Part shown: piece by piece, positions 33,886-44,232 of the stretch
Layout: each line of letters opens with the position of its first letter
Position numbering within the stretch: position 1 is the first letter of the stretch
Assembly: GCA_014529385.2 (NCBI GenBank)
Contig: CM043971.1
Span: 55,103,209 to 55,167,208 of the forward strand
Length of the DNA: 64,000 nt
DNA from: Adiantum capillus-veneris
Lineage: Eukaryota > Streptophyta > Polypodiopsida > Polypodiales > Pteridaceae
Reading direction: 5' to 3'
The notes under the pieces: generated by a model
Told to the model about the DNA's origin: nothing
The model's database searches: none
Seen by the model: only the letters and a program-made list of their open reading frames with translations
Program-made: the position numbers and the translations under genes

Positions 33886-35050
33886 TTGCCAGCGACACTT
33901 GGGTACGGCTTTGAAGCATCAAGTAAGTCTTCTTCTCCTTCGCCTGTTTCGTCGTCTTCACAGTGTATGGGCAGGAAGAAGCGCTCATACAAGATGCAGG
34001 AGTCTCTTGAGGAAACCCAAGCCATCATCACTGCTGCAAAGGCAAGCCTTCCCATCATTCCTTATAGCAAGATTCAACGCTATGTATTCACCGACCAAGC
34101 TATGGATTTGCTGCAATTATGGGATCTACGAATCATTTTGCAAGCCACAAGAATAGCTTTCGACGTGGACATCATCAAGCAGGTACTTGATTCTTTCGAT
34201 GCTGAAGATGGTAGTGCCATAGTGTATGGTAAAAAGGCGTTGGCTACACCAGAAGACACAGCTTTTGCGTTCAGGATGCCCAATGAGCCCAAGCCATCTA
34301 TGGTGACCCCACAGCAGATAAGTATAGTCCTAAAGGAGGATGAAGCGGCAAAGCGCAAGCGCAAGGCCAGTGGTCAAGGGATTCTAGTGGCAGAACTGGA
34401 AGCTTCTACTACTTACAGGTTTGTGGCCGAAGCAGTAAGCCTAAAAATAATCCAACATATGTATCTGAGAAAGTCTTTGCTATGCTGTTGGCCAAGACAT
34501 TGGATTCAAAGGTGTCTATCAACCTTTGTCAAATCCTGTCACACAACGTGCTTCAGCAAACTGCCAAGTTGAAATCCCAGAGTGTTTTTAAAGTTTGGTA
34601 TGTTTGGCAATTTTTGTATTGGGCCACTACTCCAGATGCTCATGGCCAGGTAAAATTGGCTTGGAATGAGAAGCTAGTTTCAGAACCCAAGAATATTGAT
34701 CTGTCCTCAGATGACGAAGCCACGGACAGTCAGACCACTCCAACTGGTCTAAAAAGGAAAGTCACTGAAGATTAGGCTGGCAGTTTGAAGAAACCGAAAA
34801 TGACACTGATGAAGAGCAGTGTTTTCCTGAAGCAGATAGAGAGTCAGGTCAAAACTGTGAATTCTGAAAAGGCGATAGTGAGCCAAACCGATAAACAACG
34901 TGCTCAGAATGTTGCAGTCAACCAGTCAGTAGGACCTAGTACAGTCACTACTGGTATTGGCCAAGATTAGGCAAAGGCATCGACTTCTAAGAAGGTAGCA
35001 GAGCAATCGGATGTGGACAAAGGCAAAGGACAAGTGGACAAAGGCAAAGG
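33886..35050 (+). pseudogene. 3' ORF of element E, first part
   Basis: Three open pieces after the integrase (33886-34572, 34482-34775, 34785-34970) with no family I recognise. There is a basic segment (G-R-K-K-R-S-Y-K), a conserved-looking globular stretch (Y-S-K-I-Q-R-Y-V-F...A-M-D-L-L-Q-L-W-D), and later Ser/Asp-rich and Lys-rich linkers. Element F cuts it at 35055, and the reading matter goes on at 54108. Extra 3' ORFs are known from Athila-like elements, where they are called env-like. I see no signal peptide or membrane segment. Confidence 0.45.
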
Positions 35051-35055
35051 TCCAA

Positions 35056-35996
35056 TGTTGAGCCAGCAGAGGATCACACCCACATTTTTGCTCACACTCA
35101 TCATTTTGTAGCCATTGATTGTAATAAATGTCTTTCCGACATTAATTTTGATTTGAGCCATTCATTAAGTAACGGGACTCAATTGAGTTTCCAGCTTGTA
35201 ATCCCGAAGTAATTTCACTTGCTGATGTAATTAGTTAGAGATGTTCTCACCTCCAAGGCTGAGGTATATAAGCCAAAGTTTTTGTAACCTAAGGGGGATT
35301 CACATTATTAATCAAAGTGAGTTTTTGAGCGCCGTGACTGTGTCTGAGAGAGAGTGAGAGAGAGAGAGAGTCTTATCTACTTGCTACGCAAGCTACGGAG
35401 CCGCCATTGGAGAAGCGACACCGCCATTGTGTTAGCAACGGCGAGAGCTACGCACAGATACCAAGAGTGCGCGCTATCGGCTTCTATGTGTGGTAAGTTC
35501 CTACGAGCTTCGGTGTGAGTTTTCTTCCAACTCGTGTGTCGGAATGCAGCGTGCAGCATATCTATAGAACCACAACAAGTAGAGCTACACATTGGTACCA
35601 TCGGGGTCAAGTTTCGATCACCTGTATTTTTCGGCCTGTCTTCATACGCGTTTACCGCACGAAGTGGTTATAGGTTGATTTTGCAGTTCAAGTCTTTAGG
35701 GTGTTGTTCTTACTTAGTGAATAGACTTCCCCTTGAGTTTGAGATCGATTCAATGATCCTAGATCCTGTTTCGTATAGCATTCGTTCGTAGTACGGATTT
35801 CAGTCACTTGCGTATTTTAGAACTTAGATTTGATTTCCTTAGTAGTGATTGTCGTTAGAAGGTCGAGTAGGTGATTTGACACCCACCTAGTTGTTTCCAT
35901 GCGCCTGCGGGTCAAGCTCCGTCCTCGTCTGACAAATTCTGTTGTTGGTTGAGTTCTCGCTATTTAGCTTCCGCTAGCGGCGTAACCGCCTTAACA
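35056..35996 (+). repeat. 5' LTR of element F
   Basis: 941 bp. It includes a GA-rich run near 35347-35370. It matches 53165-54102 with about 15 substitutions and one or two short indels by eye. Confidence 0.95.
35265..35271 (+). promoter_or_regulatory. TATA box in the 5' LTR of F
   Basis: TATATAA after GAGG, about 210 bp into the LTR, and also at 53374-53380. Probable promoter of the genomic transcript. Confidence 0.65.
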
Positions 35997-35998
35997 TT

Positions 35999-36016
35999 TG
36001 GCGCCGTTGCCGGGGA
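35999..36016 (+). promoter_or_regulatory. Primer binding site of element F (tRNA-Asp type)
   Basis: TGGCGCCGTTGCCGGGGA, two bases after the LTR. This is the well-known site of Athila-type plant elements, complementary to the 3' end of tRNA-Asp. Confidence 0.9.
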
Positions 36017-36531
36017 CGAGAGCCCTAAGTAGGTGACCTTAGACTAATCCTACGAGGTGAGTCGTATAAACTACTTTGTATACTTTAGTTAGAAAAGATC
36101 TAGGAGTGGTGGACTCCGAAGATCTCGAGAGATACTAGGAAGTGGGGTATTCCTGGGTCTTCCGTGTTGACAGTATTTTTAGTTTAGCTTAGATTTGTTT
36201 GTTGTTTTGTTGGTGTTGAGTAGTTGTCGATAGAAGAAGAATTTGCTAGTCCGTGAGTGACAGTGGATCTCTTTAAAATCACAATTACCAAACCCATTTT
36301 ATGATTAGGAATAGCTTAGGTAGGACTTCATTTGATCCTGATCTGGAGCTAGTAATCATTGGAGTATTTGCTTGATATGGTTGATTGCATGTTAGATCAC
36401 TAAACCGTCGAGTTAGTAGTGAAACTTGCAATAAACAAAAGTCAGAGAAATTTTCTGTGTATCTGGGAGTTGCTGAGCACTTGAGAAAGCTTTAGGAAGG
36501 ATTCTGTGCCAAAAAACTGGAAATCTGCAAC

Positions 36532-37251
36532 TTTAGACATCATACGCGTATGATGTCTAAATGACCAAACAGAGACCAAAACAGAAATTTTGACTTTACC
36601 AGAGTGTTCAAAAGGGGGGTTATACCCTAATTTCAACTTAAAACAAGAGCATTAACACTCAAAGAAACCCAAAAAGACAAGTCGGAGCCCAAGAAATGCA
36701 AAGAACAGGAAATTTTGGATTCAGATCTTGTTTTTACATTCTAACCTGACAAAAACACTTGAAACTCAATTATAAACATTGGAGAAGGCTTAAAACCAAG
36801 AATAGTCAAAATCTGGGACAAAAGACATCATACGCGTATAATGTCTTTTAGCACATCCACTGCTTATTTTTGATATCTGACCTGACAAGATTGTTACAAA
36901 CACTGTAGAAAGCATAAATATCAAGTCTTGACCCAAATTGATGAAAAAGACATCATACGCGTATAATGTCTTTTTCCTAATTTTGGACATATTTTGATAC
37001 TTTGCCAACACAGATCCATTGTAATAGCTGTCTAGAGGTTATATTTCAAGTTTCATCCCATTTGAATCACAATTGACCCAAAACAAGTCAAAGAGAAAAA
37101 TTGCCAAGAAAAGCCTAAATTAGCCATAACTTGCTCAAACAGAGTTCAAACTGAATTTTGTGAGTGGACAGAGCATAAGGGGGCTACTGAGAGTGAGTAT
37201 AACCAAAATTGTTCAAATCTGTGAAAAAAGACATCATACGCGTATAATGTC
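36532..37251 (+). repeat. 5' palindrome array of element F (four copies)
   Basis: A 22-bp palindrome with half-site GACATCATACG and centre ACGCGT occurs at 36536-36557, 36824-36845, 36949-36970 and 37230-37251. The first is perfect and extends to 30 bp (36532-36561). The other three share one change in the right arm (TATAATGTC). Spacings are 288, 125 and 281 bp. The sequence between copies is A-rich and not obviously repeated. It lies in the leader before gag (36017-37416), which holds no other feature I recognise. Confidence 0.9.
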
Positions 37252-37416
37252 TTTTTCAGCATAACTGCAACAAAATTCTCACTTGATGAAACAGAAGTAG
37301 TCCAACTGACAAGATTAAACAATTGACCAAGTATCAATCAGTTTGGATCAATTCTGACCACAAAAACTTGGGAAAACAAATTGCCGAGACGGAAAAGTTA
37401 AAGTCCTTTAGGGGAA

Positions 37417-40400
37417 TTGATGAATTTGAGATCGGGCAGGAAGCTCCAGAATAACCAACCAAAACAAGGGGAACAAGCAAGTGTCATATCAACCGAGGGA
37501 AGTGTGAACCAAAGTTGGGTGCAACCATTAGAGCCAATCTTTGAAGGAAGTGTTTCTGATACTTCTTCGGAGAATTCTTACGAGATTTTCACCGAACACT
37601 TGGAACACTTGAACCTGAACAACAGAGAAAATATGGCAGCAGGATCATCAAACCCTTCCGCCACAATGAAGCTATTGTTCATAAAATACCAGTACGACAA
37701 TGAGTAAGGTGCCAAGATCTACAAAGATGGAATGGACCGCTATTGTGTAAAGATAGAAGATAGACCTAGTGAGTTCAAGGACTTAGTGCCTGTGAGCTAT
37801 AGCGGAGATAGATATCTAGATGATGAGGGCACCATGTACTTGGTAGTCCTAAACCCTAACATTGTGGACAAGTGGGGATTGATGGGCACCAAAGCCAAAG
37901 TAGATGAAGAACTCGAGGAGAAAGCACCAATAATGAACTTCCCTGATGCGAGGTTAAGAAGAGAGAATGAAACTACAAGGATCAACACTGATAACATCTA
38001 TATGGGGCTATACAAATATGATAATGGGGAGCAAGATCTCTATTATAGATGTGAAGAACCCTACACCGAAGAGTTGACAGACCAAAAAAGACTTTATGTC
38101 TTTACCTACACAGAGGGATCGGAAGTGAAAATTGCCGCTTACGACAAGTATGGGAGGCAATACTCAACAATGGGCAAGAAAGAATTAGAAGGATATACAT
38201 ATTTTGGGGGACCACTACATCAGTATTATGTTACTTCTAGCTCACAAAGACCAACACCAACAAATGGAGTGCAAAACCCAATGACAACAGGAGGACAAAG
38301 AACCCAGGTTGCTGACTCTTTCAGTCAACCTCAGTATTCGAAACCCAGACCAATGGGGTCATTACATTCTAGAGAGTCAATGGAGACGAATCGAGGTAGT
38401 GCAGTTCCAATCCCCACATATACCACTTCAGGCCCAAGGTTCGAAGCGGAACCATCACATTTACCTCCTAGTAGTAGATTCAGGGCAGGGGAACCGACAA
38501 GGGTAACCCATGAAGTCCATGATGCTAGAGAAAGCTTTAGCCGGGACACAAGAGCAATGAGATTGGTAGCAGACCATAGACGTATGAGACCATCTCAAGT
38601 AGCCAAGTGTATGCCAAAGAAGTATCGTGGTTCAGGAGATCCGTATGCACATGTGTCACTCTTTAAGCAAGTCTTAAGAGCTGAGCAGATAACCGATTTC
38701 CATACACAATACGAGGGATTTGGTCTTACTCTAGAAGGTACGGCATTGAAATGGTTTCAACCACTGAACATAGGGGGATTCCATGACATTGACCATTTGC
38801 TAAGAGAGTTTGCTGAGGAATTCTCAAAACGAGGGATTAAGCACAATACGGTCTCACAAATATATGCTTTTAAACAGAGAGAACACGAAAAAGTGAAGGA
38901 AGCTTCACTTCGCTTCAAACAATACATTGAGAGATGTCCAGTACGTGAACGACCACAAGATGACAGACTATCTATTCTCTTTATTGAAGGATTGAGAAAC
39001 GACACTCTCAAGAAGGACTTGCACTTGAAAGCTTGTACAAGTTTCGAGCAAGTAACGAGAGAAGCATTGTACTTAGTGGATAACTGTACGGTTTATGGAG
39101 AGGTGTCAGCGGATACAGATTTTGCATCCAGTAGCTCTTCCTCCGTAGCGAGCGAGACTACCACTAAAAATAATGTTCAAACAACAACCATGCCAAATGT
39201 AGAGCAAATGATAGAAGAGGCTCTAAAAAGGATGGCACCATTCCAAAAACCATTGCCAAAACCACTGAAATGGTGTGCTATTGAACAAAAATGGACAAAC
39301 CACCCAACAGAGGAGTGCTATTACAACAAAGGGTATGTAAGGGAGCGTCAGTATGCGCCTCCTGCTCAATTAGCACCACCTCAGGTACATCCAGTACCTC
39401 GATACCCAACGGGAAATGTACCAGGACCTATGGGGATAGAAAGACCGCAACCGGTATTGGGACAACAACCACCTTTACCAGGATCAAGACCAGTGGGCAT
39501 TAGATATGCACCAACCTTAGAGAATCAGGAAGAACAAGACTTAGTGCCTGTTCAAGCCTATTATGAAGAATCTGGTGCACACATGTCTCCAACTGTGTAT
39601 TACCCACCAGAAGAACCCAAACAACACGAACCATGGGGCATGATTGGGAATGTTGGAACACCAACAATTACAAGTGCTTCTGATGAAGAGAGATACAATT
39701 TGGACGCAAGAACATTGATGTTCATAGCTCATGGAGGGTTAACAGGACAAAGACCATCCTATCCACAAAGGACGAATCAAGTGGGACCAAGACCAGCACT
39801 AGGACCCTGTTACAAGTGTGGAGGTGACCATTTGATGAATGTTTGTCCACATACGGAAATCATTAGAATTAACGCTTATTGCACTGAGTGTGGGGTTACT
39901 CACCTCATTGAGGATTGTTCAAAGAATCCAAACAAACTGCAAAAGACGACATTGAATATGCTAGAAACTATTCCTACCAGCAATGGGTCTGAAAATGAAA
40001 CTCTGATACCAACGCAAGTTGTTACTAGAGCTCAAGCTAAGAAAACCACTAGAGAACCTGAGAATGGAAAGTTAGCGACTGAAGTGGTTAGTCAAGAACC
40101 GCGGAGTCAGAGAAACACATGGAAAGCTAGAAAAGCACGCATGAAGTCGAGAAAAGAACGTGAAGACGCTATTCTAGCTGAGGAACTAAAGCAAACTAAA
40201 GATAGATTAGAAAAACTTGAGAGTCAAAACGGGAAACGAGAGATGAGCCCGGAAAGAACGAAACAAAAGAGTATCAAAGAAACAACGAGCTTAAGCTCAG
40301 AGGGATCAGTGCTAGTCGACAAAGTACACGAACCATTGGACGCACTGATGAGAGCTTACGAAGCTAGGTTAAAGAACAACCAAACACAAGAACAGAGGTG

Positions 40401-42267
40401 GATGACATACCCAAACGCGGAATTGGAAAAGCAGAGACTTGAAATGTGCCAGAGAATGATCGAGACTGCACAAGCCTTATTAGAACCACCAAGAGAAACA
40501 ATGAATTGTGGAACGGAAAACCCAATTCAGCAAGAGACTATCGTGTCACGGGTAGCTGAAAAGACTTCCAGTGCACAAAAGCCTGAAAATACACACAAGG
40601 ATGACCGCATAGTATTGAACACAACCGATAAGGAGATAGAGAGTTTTCATCCAGTCATACAGAGGTCCTACGGGAGAGATGAGGATTACAATGAATTTTG
40701 GAAACAAGTGAGAGAGGCAAACTTTGCAAACGAGCTAAGTTGCCAAGCTAATCAGACAAATTGGGAAAAGGACATCAGGAATCCTCCCATAGTGGAATTT
40801 GAGGCAGGATCTCAAGTGGACTTGGATCTGCAATCTTACTGGGGAGATGGGGGCTCTGTTAGAACAATGGAGAGCAAACCTCATTCACTGAAATACTTAC
40901 CTTCATACTTAGGAGAGTATGAAGCAAAATCCGAGATTAGAGCACTTCCCTCACGAAGAATTTCATCAGAAAAAGTCATGGACTCGCAAGCATTGGTAGA
41001 GATCTTGTCAACACCAGTGACATGCACTATCACTCTAGCTGAGCTTTTGAGGCTAAGACCACATATGTGGACCACTGTAGGAAAATGCTTAGAGAAATTT
41101 GGGATAAAAGACCCAACATCGAGACTGCAAGAGGGTATACAAGAGCTGAGCAAACCACAAAAGAACGCTAAGCCTGTACCCTTAAATAAGGTCGGAGAGT
41201 ATTGCGAAGGTGAAGAGGGGAATACAACCTTACCAGTTGAATTCCAAGGAGTGAACACACTGGCAATACTAGACAGCAGAGCTGGGGTAGCCATTGCTAC
41301 AAAACAAATCTGGAAAAAATGGGGGAAACCAGCAATAAGGAAGACTAGGTTGAAACTCCAATTAGCAGATGGACACATGGAGAAACCTATGGGGTTATTA
41401 GAGAAAGTCGTAGTGACTTCTTGCGGCATTGAATACGAACATACTTTTGCTATTGTCGATTTTGGCAAGGAGAATAACTATGATATCATATTGGGAAGAC
41501 CATTCATGAGACAGTTGAAAATGGTCCAGGATTGGGGCTACGATCACATATACCTGAGGAATATGGAAACCACTACACGTGTGAACCTGAAAGACCATAG
41601 CTACAAAGATGTGAACCGAACACCGGTAGAGGAGTTTGATTCAGCTACTTTGGCAGGATCCGAATTTCCAGCTTGGTTAGGTAAGCCCAAGGAGTTATGG
41701 ATGTGTGGAGCCTCGAAATGTGGAAGTCTGAGGCGAGAAGAATGTGTTTTAGAAAGGGCTATCGAAGACGAAGCTTATATAAGAGAACCCTTTCCAGAGG
41801 ACACGCTTGAACCATTAGAATGGACACACATTCTAGCAACCCTAGATGTTTGTGCAATTCCGGATGGTCCCACAACAAAATTTTGCGACAAGGACGGGTA
41901 CGACGTGGTTCCGTACTTCATGTTGAGAACTGTACTCGAAAAAGAAACTGAAAAGAACGATACACTGGAAAAGGAAGATGAAGAAGAGGTGCTTCACGAC
42001 ATTTCCGATCATCCAGAGTGGGGAAATGAAGCAGACAACGAGTCAACGGACAATTCAAGCGGAAACGAAGAAACTATAACGGATGTCCGATTTTACGATT
42101 TTCCGAACCAAACTAAACAACGCCAGAAACGCTATAGAGCAAAGAGAAAAACAAAGGGGGTTAGAACCAATCCGATGCTTAGAATAAGAGGAAAAAATCA
42201 ATTCCTAATGCTAGTAAAGGCGGAAGATTGTGTTAAGGACAAGATTTCGGAAAATGAGAGGCAATGA
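37417..42267 (+). CDS. Gag-PR1 polyprotein of element F (one in-frame stop)
   Basis: Starts M-M-N-L-R-S-G-R, a start also seen in related form in B (M-H-L-R-C-G-R). A TAA at 37705-37707 splits it. The frame then stays open for 1511 codons from 37732. Counting from there, the capsid region is about residues 300-460 (A-L-K-W-F-Q-P), followed by a Pro/Gln-rich stretch, CCHC-type knuckles at about 693 and 717 (both CX2CX3HX4C), and a Lys/Glu-rich predicted coiled region. The first protease has D1181-S-R-A-G-V where D-S-G-A is expected, and later I-L-G-R-P-F. The Gly-to-Arg change (GGA to AGA would do it) should inactivate it. Confidence 0.88.
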
Positions 42268-44116
42268 GCAAAAGAGCTTACGAAAAGACAAAAGAAGCTC
42301 AAGAAATCAAGTTCAAAGGAATGAAACGAAAACTAAAACAGAAAAATCAGAAAAGAACAAGCGCAACAGAGAACACATGGAGTCCAAGTTAGAACGTAGA
42401 AACAAGTACAGAGAGCTCAAGAAAACTCTGAAAGAAGTTTGGACGACAGAAATTGACAATGGAGAGGACGAAAACGCCAAAATCAAGGAAAACACGGATG
42501 TTCCCTCTCACTATAGGAAATTCACAATAGAGGATAGGAAGGTGGTATTAACCCAACCTATTCGAGAGAGAAGGGAGAACGAATCTTATGACGGACCGGA
42601 GGATGCAAAAAAAGTTGATTTAGCAGCTCCAGGTGAGACACCTAGACCGGTGTACATAGCCACAGATTTGTCTCCAGGCGAGGAAGAGAGACTTTTGAGT
42701 CTTCTCAGAGAGTACAGGGATGTGTTTGCATGGTCTTATAAGGACTTAAAGGGAGTTGACCCATCGATATGCCAACACACAATCCCACTAAAACAAGACG
42801 CAAAGCCTAGCAGACAGAGACCATACACATATAATGATACGTTTGCTAAGCGAATCAAAGAAGAGATAGATAAGCTAATGGAAGCTGAATTCATATACGA
42901 GATTGAACACACCGATTGGGTATCTCCGATTGTGGTGGTACCCAAGAAGAACGGAAAATTCCGAGTGTGTGTCAACTTAAAGAAAGTGAATGCTGCAACA
43001 ATCCGGGACAATTATCCCCTGCCGATAACTGATCATGTTCTAGAGCGTGTATCAGGGAAAACATCAGACTCCTTTCTTGATGGTTTTTCAGGATATAACC
43101 AGCTAGCCATAGCACTGGAAGATCAACATAAAACAGCTTTTGCAACGGAGTGGGGAATTTATGCTTATCGGGTTATGCCTTTTGGTCTAACCAATGCTCC
43201 CGCAACCTTCCAGAGGCTGATGACGCATGCTTTCAAAGAATACTTAAGGTTGTTTCTAGAAATATACATGGATGACTTATGTGTACATTCTCTTCTGAGA
43301 GATGAGCATCTAGAACACCTAAGAAAAGTATTTGAAAAATGTAGGACATATCGCATTTGTCTCAATCTTGAGAAATGTGTGTTTATGGTCCGACAGGGTA
43401 GAATTCTGGGACATATTGTCTCACAAAACGGAATATCCACGGATTTAGAGAAGATAAAAGTTATAGTGGATATGCCTAGACCAACCAATGCGAAACAAGT
43501 ACAGAGCTTTATGAGACATTGCGGATATTATAGACGATTCATTTACATGTACGCTATAATAGGCCAACCACTTTACAGGCTAATAGTGAACTTTGAATGG
43601 ACAGAGGAGTGTGAGGAATCATTCAAGAAATTGAAGGAGGCACTCATTACTGCTCCAGTCTTGAAATCACCAGATTGGGAGAGGATATTCCATGTGCATA
43701 TAGATGCTTCGGCATATGCAATAGGATGCATTCTGGCTCAGCCAAAAGAAGGAAACATGGATTTTCCTATCTATTACGCCAGTCGATAGCTCAACAATGC
43801 AGAGAAGAATTACACCACAACAGAGCGAGAAGGATTAGGAATGATATATGCTGTGAAGAAATTTTGGCATTATCTTCTAGCCAACAAGTTTGTGTTTTTT
43901 ACGGATCACCAAGCCTTGCTCTACCTAGTGAATAAACCATGCAATACCGGGAGAATAGTGAGATGGTTCATTATCTTACTGGAATTCGACTTCACGGTAG
44001 TAGTAAAGAAAGGAAAAACACATCTTAGAGCTGATCATCTTTCACGATTGATGAATGGAGAAGACCCTATAGGAGTAGATGACGACATGCCAGACGCATA
44101 CTTTTTCAACATATAA
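42230..44116 (+). CDS. RT-RNase H of element F (one in-frame stop)
   Basis: Overlaps the end of Gag-PR1 by 38 bases in the next frame. A basic N-terminal linker is followed by RT with V-F-A-W-S-Y-K-D-L-K-G-V-D-P, P-I-V-V-V-P-K-K-N-G-K, F-L-D-G-F-S-G-Y-N-Q, M-P-F-G-L-T-N-A-P and an intact Y346-M-D-D active site. RNase H starts H-V-H-I-D-A-S. A TAG at 43787-43789 stands where relatives have Gln (A-S-R-Q-L-N-N), a CAG to TAG change. After it come T-T-T-E-R-E-G-L-G, T-D-H-Q-A-L-L and R-A-D-H-L-S-R. There is a single RNase H, so no archaeal-type second copy as in Tat elements. Confidence 0.9.
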
Positions 44117-44232
44117 ATGATACCGAAGTGGTCTCAAAATGTCGTTAGCCAGGAGAGTTTGATAGAAGAGAATACAACCAGAAACATATTGCTATTCAGC
44201 AATCCAAGAATCTTCAATTAGTTGCAGGAAGG

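Noticed and set aside
35997-36020. tRNA-like match at the start of F
   Set aside because: Only the 18-base complement of a tRNA-Asp 3' end right after an LTR, so it is a primer binding site. No tRNA arms are present.
40881-41468. 195-codon minus-strand frame over gag-PR1 of F
   Set aside because: Lies wholly antisense to a coding region with clear protease motifs and has no motif of its own.
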